The notes under the pieces: model-generated
Told to the model about the DNA's origin: nothing
The model's database searches: none
The model's input: only the letters and a program-made list of their open reading frames with translations
Position numbers and translations under genes: made by a program
Origin: Orrella dioscoreae
GTDB lineage: Bacteria; Pseudomonadota; Gammaproteobacteria; Burkholderiales; Burkholderiaceae_B
Length of the DNA stretch: 64,000 nt
Reading direction: 5' to 3'
Assembly: GCF_900089455.2 (NCBI RefSeq)
Contig: NZ_LT907988.1
Coordinates: 4,278,001 to 4,342,000 of the forward strand
Shown: positions 31,771-40,310 of the stretch, piece after piece
Numbering within the stretch: the stretch's first letter is position 1
How the letters are laid out: each line of letters begins with the position of its first letter

Positions 31771-32814
31771 TCAGCCTCGCGCCGCCGTGACGGGCCCGGC
31801 CTGCACGCGGTCACGCAGCAGGTCCAGCACCACACCGTGGAAATCGTGCAGCGTGCGATCGGCCCAGAACTTGCCATAGCCGTTCACCCGCGTGCTGATG
31901 CGGTACGTGGTCGACAAGGACAATTCGGTGCTGCCGTCGGGCAGCGCGCGCAGGTCATAGCGGCCGCGCAGCACGTCGAAATAACGGTCGCCGATGACCA
32001 CGTGCGGGTCGAGCTTCTTCAGGGTGTCGCGCGCGGGCGAAACATCCACGTCGTAGGCCAGCAGTCGGCCAGGCTCCCAGGCGGTGACGTGCTCGCGGAA
32101 GCGCACGTTGTCTTCCCAATAAAGGTCGCGCACCGCGCCCACGCCCTGCCCGGTCATGAGCGCCGCGCGCGGGCGCGGCAGGCCGATGGCATGCGAGAAG
32201 CTGGGCTGCAGTTCGCTGTCGCGGATGTCGGGCACCTGCACCAGCGTGGCCCAGACCGCGCCGGGCGCGGCGGCGATGACGATGCGGTCGGACACCGTGA
32301 TGTGCTCGACCTGCGTGGGCACCACCATCGGTTCCAGCGGCCCCAACAGGATGGGCAGCACCAGCACCGACGCCAGCGTGGCGCGCTGCGCCGCGCGCTG
32401 GCGCCAGCGCGTGAGCAGCCAGCCGGCCAGGACGCCGCCCAGGGAGGCGGCGGGAAACAGCACCGGCGCCAGCATGACGAGGCAGATGAGGGTTTCGACG
32501 GCGACGATGACGAGCCCGAGGAAGACGATCAGCACCGACACCCAGGGCGCCAGGATGCGATAGCCCCAGCGGGCCTGGCGTGCGGGCGGGCTCAGGCAGA
32601 CGGTGGCCGCGCCCATGAAGAAGGGCAGGCCGAACAGGCCCATGCCCGACACGAATTCGCGCTTGAGCGGCGTGAAGCCTGCGAGGACCGCGTACAGCCC
32701 CAAGGAGACGAGCGCGCCCAGCAATACACCGCCCAGGGCGGCCAGGAACGCCCGCTGCGCGGGCCGCTGCCAATAGCGGACGGGAACCTCGGCGGGGGGC
32801 GTATCTGGGGACAT
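31771..32814 (-). CDS. Membrane protein with SRPBCC (START-like) domain
   Basis: A 347-residue protein. Residues about 20-165 hold four to five membrane helices ('FLAALGGVLLGALVSLGLYA', 'LIVFLGLVIVAVETLICLVM'). Residues about 175-340 have the SRPBCC pattern: 'ITVSDRIVIAAAPGAVWATL', 'RDLYWEDNVRFREHVTAWEP', 'RYDLRALPDGSTELSLSTTY'. This domain usually binds hydrophobic ligands; the ligand is unknown. It is transcribed alone, divergent from ppiC. Confidence 0.75.
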   Translation of the reverse strand: MSPDTPPAEVPVRYWQRPAQRAFLAALGGVLLGALVSLGLYAVLAGFTPLKREFVSGMGLFGLPFFMGAATVCLSPPARQARWGYRILAPWVSVLIVFLGLVIVAVETLICLVMLAPVLFPAASLGGVLAGWLLTRWRQRAAQRATLASVLVLPILLGPLEPMVVPTQVEHITVSDRIVIAAAPGAVWATLVQVPDIRDSELQPSFSHAIGLPRPRAALMTGQGVGAVRDLYWEDNVRFREHVTAWEPGRLLAYDVDVSPARDTLKKLDPHVVIGDRYFDVLRGRYDLRALPDGSTELSLSTTYRISTRVNGYGKFWADRTLHDFHGVVLDLLRDRVQAGPVTAARG

Positions 32815-32916
32815 GGCAGGCGGCGGCTGTAGGGTGGCGCAACCTTAGCACGGCGCTTGCAGGCACGCCTCTCCTAAATCCGGTACGCTTCTGGATTGAC
32901 TATCAAGGAGCCCGCC

Positions 32917-33198
32917 ATGGCAACCGCATCCGCCCGCCACATCCTGGTTTCGACCGAAGCCAAGTGCAACGAACTGAAGGCCGCCATCGAAAACGGCGCC
33001 GACTTCGGCCAGGTTGCACGCGAAAACTCGAGCTGCCCCTCCAGCCGCGACGGCGGCAACCTGGGCACCTTCGGCCGCGGCCAGATGGTCCGCGAATTCG
33101 ACGAAGTCGTCTTCAGCGCCCCCGTGAACGTCGTGCAGGGTCCGGTGAAGACCCAGTTCGGCTACCACCTGCTGGAAGTGACCAGCCGCAAGGACTGA
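32917..33198 (+). CDS. ppiC: Parvulin-type peptidyl-prolyl isomerase
   Basis: A 93-residue single-domain parvulin, the same length as E. coli PpiC. 'ARHILVSTEAKCNELKAAI' holds the first His. 'CPSSRDGGNLGTFGRGQMVR' and 'FSAPVNVVQGPVKTQFGYHL' hold the remaining catalytic and fold residues. It is cytosolic with no signal peptide. AAGGAG precedes the chosen ATG. A strong terminator follows 25 bp after the stop, so it is monocistronic. Confidence 0.95.
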   Translation: MATASARHILVSTEAKCNELKAAIENGADFGQVARENSSCPSSRDGGNLGTFGRGQMVREFDEVVFSAPVNVVQGPVKTQFGYHLLEVTSRKD

Positions 33199-33222
33199 TC
33201 GCTGCCTTGCGCAGGAAAGAGA

Positions 33223-33252
33223 AGCCCGGCATTGCTTGCCGGGCTTTTTTTC
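33223..33252 (+). terminator. Rho-independent terminator of ppiC
   Basis: AGCCCGGCA and TGCCGGGCT flank a short loop and are followed by eight T residues. Confidence 0.92.
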
Positions 33253-33439
33253 GTCCTTGCGCGACGCCCAGCCAGCCAGGGTGCAGCCTATCGTTACTGC
33301 ACGGCCACGCCCATTTGGGTAGGATGGAACGCCCGTGCACGGCACCACGCCATGCACGGCAACAGTGTCCCGCCTCTTGCGGGACACGCCCGGGAGCCGC
33401 GCGCGTTGCGGCTCGCCTCACCTGACGAAGGAGCGGAAC

Positions 33440-33706
33440 ATGGGTAGCTTTGCCAAGCAGACACAGGCGCACGTGCGCGAGGACGATGTGGTCTTCACGC
33501 TGGAAACCGGCGGCGTGCCGCGCCAATTCGAGATTTCCGGCGACGTGCTGCGCCAGCGTTATGGCGCGGCGGACGGCTCGGGCAGCGAGCTGCTCAAGGC
33601 CTTCGAGACGGCGCGCTCGGACATCGAGGATGTCGCGAAGCAGGCAAAGTGGGTGCCCACGGACGGCCCGATCGACCTGGGTGAAGGAGATTTCGCGGGC
33701 CGCTGA
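33440..33706 (+). CDS. Conserved small hypothetical protein
   Basis: An 88-residue protein ('MGSFAKQTQAHVREDDVVFT', 'RQFEISGDVLRQRYGA', 'LLKAFETARSDIEDVAKQA') with a mixed beta-then-helix pattern. It may resemble the DUF1488 group of small cytosolic proteins, but I am not sure. The ATG has AAGGAG nine bases upstream. It is transcribed alone before the hydroxyacid dehydrogenase gene. No function is assigned. Confidence 0.65.
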   Translation: MGSFAKQTQAHVREDDVVFTLETGGVPRQFEISGDVLRQRYGAADGSGSELLKAFETARSDIEDVAKQAKWVPTDGPIDLGEGDFAGR

Positions 33707-33855
33707 CACCGGGCTGGCCGGTACCGCCTGATCGTACGGCGCCACGCCAATTGCGGCACTGCGCCGTGCGTGCGCGGCCGAAGCTCGTTACGATACCGTC
33801 ACGGCCCCGGCCGCGGCGCTGCCTGCCGGCCGCGTCCCTCATACGGAGACAAAGA

Positions 33856-34839
33856 ATGAGCCAAGCGAAGGCGCGCGTCGTGATACTCGACCGCGACACC
33901 CTGCCCCCGCAGATCACGGTGCGCACGCCGAACTTCCCCCACGATCTCGACAGCCACGGCCAGACGAAGCCGGACGAGGTCGCCGCCCGCATCAAGGACG
34001 CCGACGTGGTGATCCTGAACAAGGTGAAGCTGACGCGCGAAGCGATTGCCGCCGCGCCCAGGCTGCGCGTGGTGGCGGTGGCCGCCACCGGCACCGACGT
34101 GGTGGATGTTGCCGCCTGCAAGGAACGCGGCATCGTGGTGACGAACATCCGCGGCTACGCCACCCACACGGTCCCGGAGCACACCTTCGCGCTGATACTG
34201 GCCCTGCGGCGCAGCCTGCTGGCCTATCGCGACTCGGTCGCCCGCGGCCGCTGGCAGGAAAGCGGCCAGTTCTGCTATTTCGACTACCCCATCCATGATC
34301 TCGCCAACTCGACGCTGGGCATCATCGGCGACGGCGCGCTGGGCCGCTCGGTGGCCAAGCTGGGCGAGGCCTTCGGCATGAAGGTGCTGTTCGCCGCGCA
34401 CAAGGGCTCGACCGGCATGGGCCCGCTGTACACGCCCTTCGAGGAAGTGCTGCGCCAGAGCGACGTGATCACGCTGCACGCCCCGCTGCTGCCCACGACC
34501 CGCAACATGATCGCCGCCCCCGAGTTCGCGCAGATGAAGCGCCATGCGCTGCTGATCAACACCGCGCGCGGCGGCCTGGTGGACGAGGCCGCGCTGGCCG
34601 ACGCGCTGCGCGCAGGCACCATCGCCGGCGCGGGCTTCGACGTGACGATCGAGGAGCCGCCCGCGCAGGATCACCCCTTCATGGCGCTGCAGTCGCTGCC
34701 CAACTTCATCCTGACGCCGCACGTGGCCTGGGCCAGCCAGGAGGCCATCCAGGGCCTGGCCGACCAGCTGATCGACAACGTGGAAGCCGCCTGGCGCGGC
34801 GAACCGCGCAACGTCGTGGAGCCGCCTGCCAAGCGCTGA
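33856..34839 (+). CDS. D-2-hydroxyacid dehydrogenase (glycerate/hydroxypyruvate type)
   Basis: A 327-residue NAD(P)-dependent dehydrogenase. The Rossmann motif is 'LGIIGDGALGRSVAKLG'. The catalytic Arg is in 'INTARGGLVDEAALADAL', Glu in 'TIEEPPAQDHP' and His in 'LTPHVAWAS'. The family reduces 2-keto acids such as hydroxypyruvate or glyoxylate. It converges on the tctCBA operon with a shared bidirectional terminator. It could belong to a hydroxyacid uptake and oxidation pathway with those genes, though it is not in their operon. Confidence 0.9.
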   Translation: MSQAKARVVILDRDTLPPQITVRTPNFPHDLDSHGQTKPDEVAARIKDADVVILNKVKLTREAIAAAPRLRVVAVAATGTDVVDVAACKERGIVVTNIRGYATHTVPEHTFALILALRRSLLAYRDSVARGRWQESGQFCYFDYPIHDLANSTLGIIGDGALGRSVAKLGEAFGMKVLFAAHKGSTGMGPLYTPFEEVLRQSDVITLHAPLLPTTRNMIAAPEFAQMKRHALLINTARGGLVDEAALADALRAGTIAGAGFDVTIEEPPAQDHPFMALQSLPNFILTPHVAWASQEAIQGLADQLIDNVEAAWRGEPRNVVEPPAKR

Positions 34840-34857
34840 ACGTCAATCCGCAAAAAA

Positions 34858-34897
34858 GAAACCGGCCATCCCTGATCGGGGATGCCCGGTTTTTTTA
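34858..34897. terminator. Bidirectional terminator between the dehydrogenase and tctA
   Basis: An imperfect stem ACCGGCCATCCC/GGGGATGCCCGGT followed by seven T on the plus strand and preceded by an A-rich run that serves the minus strand. Confidence 0.85.
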
Positions 34898-34913
34898 CAG
34901 CCAGCGGCGGCGC

Positions 34914-36407
34914 TTACGCAGCCGTCACCGGCCGCTTGTGGAACAGCCGGATGATCGGCGGCAGCACCCAGATGGCAATGACCAGGATGCCCAATCCCGC
35001 GCTGATGGGACGCGAGAAGAACTCCATCAGGTTGCCGTCGCTGCGCATCATGGAGGTCATGAAGCTTTTCTCCAGCAGGCCGCCCAGCACCAGCCCCAGG
35101 ATGATCGGCGCCACCGGGAAGCCCGCGTGCGCCAGGCCATAGGCCGCGACGCCCGCGATCAGCATCAGCACGATGTCCACCGACGAATTGTTGATGGAGT
35201 AGGCGCCGACGATGCAGAAGGCGAGCACCACCGGCATCACCACGCGCGGCGGCGTGGCCACGAACCCCTTGCCGGCGCGGATGGCGAGATAACCCACCGG
35301 CAGCAGGATGAGGTTGGCCACGAAGAACACCGTGAACAGCGCATACACCATGGCGCCGCCATCGATGAAGATGGCCGGCCCCGGATTCATGCCCTTCATG
35401 TACAGCACGCCGATCACCACCGCCGTGATGGAATCGCCCGGAATGCCGAAGACCAGCGCCGGCACCCACGAACCGCTGACGGCGGCGTTGTTGGACGACC
35501 CGGCCTCGACGATGCCTTCCATATGCCCCTTGCCGAATTTCTCGGGCGTCTTGGACGACTTCTGGCTGATGGCATAGGAGATCCAGGCCGCGATGTCCGC
35601 GCCAGCCCCTGGCAGCACGCCGATCACGCTGCCCGTACCGCTGCCGCGCAGGACGGACCGCCAGTGCTGCCGCAATGCCGGACGGACCTCGCCGAAGACC
35701 TTGCCCGAGTCCTTGACCGTGACTTTCAGGTTCGTGGCCGGTGTGGCGGTGAATTTCATCACCTCGGCAATGGCGAACATGCCGATCATGATGGGAATGA
35801 AGTTGATGCCGCCCATGAGATCCGGCACGTCGAAGGTGAAACGCGGCGAGCCAGTGATCATGTCCAGCCCGATGGTGGACAGGAACAGACCGATGCACAG
35901 CGACAGCAGCGCCTTCACGCGCGAGCCGGGGGAAATGAAAATGGCGCAGCTCAGGCCCAGCGCGGCCAGCCAGAAATACTCATAGGAACTGAAGTTCAGC
36001 GCGACCTCGGCGAGATAGGGCGCAATGAAGACGAGCACCAGCGTGCCCGCGGTGCCGCCGATCACCGAACAGACCATGGCCACCCCCAGGCACTCGCTGG
36101 CCTTGCCGCGTTGCGAGAAGGCGTAGGCCTCTTCGACGTAGGCCGCGGAGGACGGCGTGCCGGGAATGCGCAGATAGGCGCCGGGAATGTCGCCCGCGAA
36201 GATCGTGACCGCCGCGGTGGTCACCATCGCTGCGATGGCCGGGATGGGATCCATGAAGTAGGTCACCGGCACCAGCAGCGCGACAGCCATCGTGGCGGTC
36301 AGCCCCGGCACCGCGCCCACGAAGACGCCAAACAGCGCCGACACGATGATGACGACAAGGGTCTCCAGGCTGAAGACCATCATGATGCCTTCTAGAACGG
36401 CGTCCAT
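34914..36407 (-). CDS. tctA: Tripartite tricarboxylate transporter large permease TctA
   Basis: A 497-residue protein with about 12 membrane helices. The N-terminal 'VFVGAVPGLTATMAVALL' is the TctA signature, repeated as 'VIGVLPGAGADIAAWISYAI' in the second half. It forms the channel of a TTT transporter driven by the ion gradient. It is the last gene of the operon: it starts 1 bp after the tctB stop. A bidirectional terminator follows. Confidence 0.95.
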   Translation of the reverse strand: MDAVLEGIMMVFSLETLVVIIVSALFGVFVGAVPGLTATMAVALLVPVTYFMDPIPAIAAMVTTAAVTIFAGDIPGAYLRIPGTPSSAAYVEEAYAFSQRGKASECLGVAMVCSVIGGTAGTLVLVFIAPYLAEVALNFSSYEYFWLAALGLSCAIFISPGSRVKALLSLCIGLFLSTIGLDMITGSPRFTFDVPDLMGGINFIPIMIGMFAIAEVMKFTATPATNLKVTVKDSGKVFGEVRPALRQHWRSVLRGSGTGSVIGVLPGAGADIAAWISYAISQKSSKTPEKFGKGHMEGIVEAGSSNNAAVSGSWVPALVFGIPGDSITAVVIGVLYMKGMNPGPAIFIDGGAMVYALFTVFFVANLILLPVGYLAIRAGKGFVATPPRVVMPVVLAFCIVGAYSINNSSVDIVLMLIAGVAAYGLAHAGFPVAPIILGLVLGGLLEKSFMTSMMRSDGNLMEFFSRPISAGLGILVIAIWVLPPIIRLFHKRPVTAA

Positions 36408-36408
36408 C

Positions 36409-36894
36409 TCAACCTCCCAGGATGCCCAGCGGCAACGGCACTTTCAGCATGTGGACGAAGGCCACCCAGATCACCGCGGCCGTTGCGAGCGAGACCAGTG
36501 CGGCCAGCAGGAGACGCACGCCGCTGATCATCATCAGCGCGAACACGATCAGGACCAGCGTGGGGATGGCGCCCAGGCGCTCGGCGGCCAACAGATAGAC
36601 GCCGACCAGCACGACGGGAATGGCCAATCGCGCGCCGTAAGTGGCGAGGATCGTGGCGGGCACGCGCGTGCGCGTGGCCCAGCCTTGCCAGAGCGGCAGG
36701 AGACTGACCAGCAGCAGCCAGGCGCCGCCCAGTGCCATGCCGGTGCCGATGAGGGAAGGGAAAAGGGAAGCGCCGTAGTCATTGCCGGGCAATGTGGGAA
36801 AGCCCTGGGCCTCTACGAGTATGTAGAGCCCCAGGGCCATGACCACGCCACCCGCCAGGAACTCGCTTAGTTTCTGTGCGAAAGGTTGGCTCAT
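36409..36894 (-). CDS. tctB: Tripartite tricarboxylate transporter small subunit TctB
   Basis: A 161-residue protein with four membrane helices: about 12-30 ('FLAGGVVMALGLYILVEAQG'), 48-68, 85-105 and 115-155. This is the normal TctB layout. It lies 13 bp after the tctC stop and directly before tctA, completing the transporter. Confidence 0.9.
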   Translation of the reverse strand: MSQPFAQKLSEFLAGGVVMALGLYILVEAQGFPTLPGNDYGASLFPSLIGTGMALGGAWLLLVSLLPLWQGWATRTRVPATILATYGARLAIPVVLVGVYLLAAERLGAIPTLVLIVFALMMISGVRLLLAALVSLATAAVIWVAFVHMLKVPLPLGILGG

Positions 36895-36907
36895 GATCTC
36901 GTCAGCA

Positions 36908-37882
36908 TCAGCGTTTCAGGCCGAGCTTCTCCACGGTGTCGCCCATGATGGTGTCGGCCTCGGCCAGGAAGGCGTTGAAGTCGGCGGTGTTGCGCCACAC
37001 GGCGCCGAAGCCCTGCTTGGCCATGAAGCTCTGGTAGATCTCGCTCTGGTAGGCCTTCTCCAGCGCGGCTTCCAGCCTGGCGACCACGGCGGGCTCCATG
37101 CCCTTGGGACCGCCGATGCCGCGCCACTCGCCCAGCGCGTACCTGGTGTCGATCACTTCGGCCAGCGTCGGCACGTCCTTGAACACCGGGTTGCGCTCGG
37201 GCGCCATGATGGCCAGCGACTTCACGCGGCCGGCGTCCATCATCGAACGCGCTTCGGGCACCGAGGTCGGGGCGATGTCGATGCCGCCGGCGACCAGGTC
37301 GGTCATCGCGGGCGCGGCGCCTTCGCTGGGAATCCAGCGCACCTTCCTGGGATCGATCTTCTGGTCGACCAGCATGCCGCCAAAGGCCACATGCCAGATG
37401 CCGCCCTGGCCCACGCCAGAGGCCTTGAACCTGCCGTCGGGCTCCTTGCGGATGGCCTCGATCAGTTCGCCCACGGTGTTGTAGGGCGAGTTGGCGGCAA
37501 CCTGCACGCCGGCGTAGTCATAGTTGATCTGCGCGAGCGGCGTGAAGTCCTTGTAGGTCAGCTTGGTCAGGCCTTGCCAGTGCATCATGCTGACCTCGCC
37601 GGTCATCATGCCGATGGTGTAGCCGTCGGGCTTGGCATTCGCCAGCACGGTGTGGCCCACCACGCTGCCGCCACCGGCGCGGTTCACGACGTTCACGGGC
37701 TGGCCCAGCTCCTTTTCCATCGCGATGGCGATGGTGCGCGCGATGGCGTCGCTGCCGCCACCCGCGGCCCACGGCACGATCATCTGGATCGGGCGGGTCG
37801 GGTACTCGGCCGCGAAAGCGCCGGCCGTCAGCACCAGGGCGGCTGCGCCCATCAGGGCGCGTGCGGTCAGGGATGCGTTCAT
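36908..37882 (-). CDS. tctC: TctC/Bug-family periplasmic substrate-binding protein
   Basis: A 324-residue protein with a signal peptide ('MNASLTARALMGAAALVLTA', cleavage after 'AFA'). The Bug signature 'YPTRPIQMIVPWAAGGGSDA' and 'VNVVNRAGGGSVVG' are the substrate-carboxylate loops. It binds a dicarboxylate or related acid; the specific ligand is unknown. AAGGAGA precedes the chosen ATG. It is encoded in one operon with tctB and tctA, with the alcohol dehydrogenase upstream. Confidence 0.93.
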   Translation of the reverse strand: MNASLTARALMGAAALVLTAGAFAAEYPTRPIQMIVPWAAGGGSDAIARTIAIAMEKELGQPVNVVNRAGGGSVVGHTVLANAKPDGYTIGMMTGEVSMMHWQGLTKLTYKDFTPLAQINYDYAGVQVAANSPYNTVGELIEAIRKEPDGRFKASGVGQGGIWHVAFGGMLVDQKIDPRKVRWIPSEGAAPAMTDLVAGGIDIAPTSVPEARSMMDAGRVKSLAIMAPERNPVFKDVPTLAEVIDTRYALGEWRGIGGPKGMEPAVVARLEAALEKAYQSEIYQSFMAKQGFGAVWRNTADFNAFLAEADTIMGDTVEKLGLKR

Positions 37883-37999
37883 ATTGTTTGTCTCCTTGTC
37901 TTGGATGCACTGCAAAAGGCGTCGCCCCGCCGTGCCACATGAGCGGCACGGCGCGTGCGGGCTAGCCTGGGTGGAACTACGTCCTGGTCAGGGACGCGA

Positions 38000-39133
38000 T
38001 CACATCGACTGCGAGAGCAGGCGGCGATAGTCGTCCGCGCTCGCGTCGATGGGATTGGTCTTGTGGCTGTGATCGGCGAGTGCGCCCTTGATGATGCGGT
38101 CGAAGAGGTCTTCGGTGACGCCGATCTCGCTCAGGCGGGTGGGCAGGCCCAGGCGCGCGGTCAGGTCCTGGACGGCCTGCGCGACGTCTTCGCCTTCCCT
38201 GAGTCCCATGGCTTGCGCCATGCGTGCCAGCTTGTCTTCCGCGATCATGGTGGGCGCGGCCGCGTTGAAGCGGAGGGTTGCCGGCAACAGGATCGCGTTG
38301 AGCGTGCCATGGTGCAGGCCGGGGTTGATGCCGCCCAGCGCGTGGCTCAGGCTGTGCACGCAACCCAGTCCTTTCTGGAAGGCCAGCGCGCCCTGCATCG
38401 ACGCGCTCATCATGTTCAGGCGCGCATCGCGGTCGCCCGGGGTCTTGGTGGCGGTCTCGATGTGCTTCCACGCACGGCGCAGGCCATCCAGCGCAATGCC
38501 GTCCGCGGGCGGGTTGAAGGCCGGCGCCATGAAGGTTTCCATGCAGTGCGCAATCGCATCCATGCCGGTGGCGGCGGTCATGCGCGCGGGCAGGCCGAGC
38601 GTGAGCGCCGGATCGCAGATGGCGACGCGCGGCACGACGAAGGGCGAGATGACGCCGACCTTGCGCCCGTCGTCCAGGATCAGGATGGCGCCGCGGCCCA
38701 CTTCGCTGCCGGTGCCGGCGGTGGTGGGAATGGCGATGACCGGCGCGGTGGCGGCGGTGATGCGGGCCAGGCCGCCTTCGATGACGGCGAACTGGCGCAG
38801 CGGGCCTTCGTGCGTGGCGCACACGGCCACGCCCTTGGCCAGGTCGATCGGCGAGCCGCCGCCCAGCGCGACAATGCCGTCGCAACGTTCCGACTGATAG
38901 AGCGCGACGGCTTCGCGCACGGCGGTTTCCGTGGGGTTCGAAGGCGTGCGGTCATACACGGCGTGCGGAAGCGGCAGCGCGGCCTGCACGGTGTCGAGCA
39001 GGCCCGCGGCGCGGATACCGGCATCGGTCACGATGAGCGGGCGCTGGATGCCGAAGCGGGCGCATTCGTCCCTGAGCAGGTCCAGCGTGCCGTAGCCGAA
39101 TTGAACCTGCGTGATGTAGTTGATCAGCGCCAT
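38000..39133 (-). CDS. Iron-containing alcohol dehydrogenase
   Basis: A 377-residue group III dehydrogenase. NAD binding is at 'VALGGGSPIDLAKGVAV' and 'IPTTAGTGSEVG'. The metal ligands are D and H in 'GMDAIAHCMETF' and two further His in 'SLSHALGG' and 'GLHHGTLNAIL'. It is the first gene of a probable operon with tctCBA (117-bp gap) and is divergent from a LysR gene. This suggests it oxidises or reduces the substrate brought in by TctCBA. Maleylacetate reductase or 4-hydroxybutyrate-type dehydrogenase are other readings. Confidence 0.88.
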   Translation of the reverse strand: MALINYITQVQFGYGTLDLLRDECARFGIQRPLIVTDAGIRAAGLLDTVQAALPLPHAVYDRTPSNPTETAVREAVALYQSERCDGIVALGGGSPIDLAKGVAVCATHEGPLRQFAVIEGGLARITAATAPVIAIPTTAGTGSEVGRGAILILDDGRKVGVISPFVVPRVAICDPALTLGLPARMTAATGMDAIAHCMETFMAPAFNPPADGIALDGLRRAWKHIETATKTPGDRDARLNMMSASMQGALAFQKGLGCVHSLSHALGGINPGLHHGTLNAILLPATLRFNAAAPTMIAEDKLARMAQAMGLREGEDVAQAVQDLTARLGLPTRLSEIGVTEDLFDRIIKGALADHSHKTNPIDASADDYRRLLSQSM

Positions 39134-39260
39134 ACGCCCCGATGTCTCCTCTTTGTTGTTCCAATCATTCCGGACGCGGAAGCGTCCAGACGTCGGCACT
39201 ATAATCAGCGGGCGCAATCCCGAATAATGACAAGCGCTGATAGTCCCATAACGAGTCTTC

Positions 39261-40226
39261 ATGTCCAGCCTTCCCTCCCTCACCTCGATCGTCTCGCGAC
39301 TGCGCATGCGGCACCTGCGCCTGCTGATCGCGCTGCATGAGCACAAGACCGTGCAGAAGGCCGCGGACGCCGTGGCTTTGACGCAGCCGGGGGCCACCAA
39401 GGCGCTGAACGAGATCGAGACCATGCTGGGCGCCCAGCTCTTCACGCGCACCAACCGCGGCCTGGAAACCACCGGGCTGGGCCTGTGCGTGGTGCGCTAT
39501 GCGCGTCTCATCTATGCGGACCTGGCGCACTTGCGCGAGGAAATGGAAGGCATGCTGCAGGGCCATGGCGGGCGCCTGTCGGTGGGCGTCATCATGGGCG
39601 CGGTGCCGCTCATGACGGCGGCCCTGGCGCAGGTGCGCCTGCGCCAGCCGGCCATCGCCATCGAAGTGGTGGAAGACACCAGCGCCAGGCTGCTGAACAT
39701 GCTGGGCAGCGGCAGGCTGGACGTCGCGGTGTGCCGCTCGCGCGTGAACCAGAGCGCGCACCTGTACCAGAGCCTGGACATCCACGCCGAGGAACTGGGC
39801 GTCATCGCGCACCCGCGTCATCGCCTGGCGCAATCGCCGACGGTCGCGCTGGACGACGTGGCCGACACGCGCTGGATCGTCTATCCGGCCAACATGCCCA
39901 TGCGCCTGCTGCTGGAGCGCGAGTTCCACGAGGCCAACCTGGAGTTCCCGCGCTATCCCATCGAGACGGCGTCGGCCTTCACCACCATCACGCTGCTGCA
40001 GAACGACCCCGCGCTGGTGGCGCTGATGTCGGTGGACGCCGCGCGGCCTTTCTGCGACGCCGGCATGGTGGCGATGCTGCCGCTGCGCATGCAGTCGCGC
40101 AGCGAGCCCTATGAACTGGTAATGCGCAAGGGCGCCTCGCAATCGCCCGCCACGCAGATCTTCGTGGCGCAGATTGCGGCGGCGGGCAACCTGCACGCGG
40201 ACGCGCAGACCTTCCTGGCTGCCTGA
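39261..40226 (+). CDS. LysR-family regulator of the dehydrogenase-tct operon
   Basis: A 321-residue LTTR. The HTH spans residues about 16-75 ('HEHKTVQKAADAVALTQPGA', 'LFTRTNRGLETTGLG'), followed by the periplasmic-binding-like effector domain. It is divergent from the alcohol dehydrogenase gene with a 127-bp shared promoter region, the classic arrangement for regulating that operon. It resembles the GbpR/PcaQ-like subgroup. The inducer is probably the TctC ligand, which is inference. Confidence 0.9.
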   Translation: MSSLPSLTSIVSRLRMRHLRLLIALHEHKTVQKAADAVALTQPGATKALNEIETMLGAQLFTRTNRGLETTGLGLCVVRYARLIYADLAHLREEMEGMLQGHGGRLSVGVIMGAVPLMTAALAQVRLRQPAIAIEVVEDTSARLLNMLGSGRLDVAVCRSRVNQSAHLYQSLDIHAEELGVIAHPRHRLAQSPTVALDDVADTRWIVYPANMPMRLLLEREFHEANLEFPRYPIETASAFTTITLLQNDPALVALMSVDAARPFCDAGMVAMLPLRMQSRSEPYELVMRKGASQSPATQIFVAQIAAAGNLHADAQTFLAA

Positions 40227-40240
40227 CCCGATTCCCAAGA

Positions 40241-40270
40241 ACAGACGCCGCCTCGACAGGCGGCGTCTGT
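40241..40270. terminator. Palindromic terminator-like hairpin
   Basis: A perfect 13-bp stem ACAGACGCCGCCT/AGGCGGCGTCTGT with a 4-nt loop, between the convergent LysR and aldehyde dehydrogenase genes. It has no long T run on either side, so it may act with other factors. Confidence 0.65.
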
Positions 40271-40310
40271 TCAGTACGCGCGGGCAGCCCTGCCCGCGCA
40301 CCGGCATGCC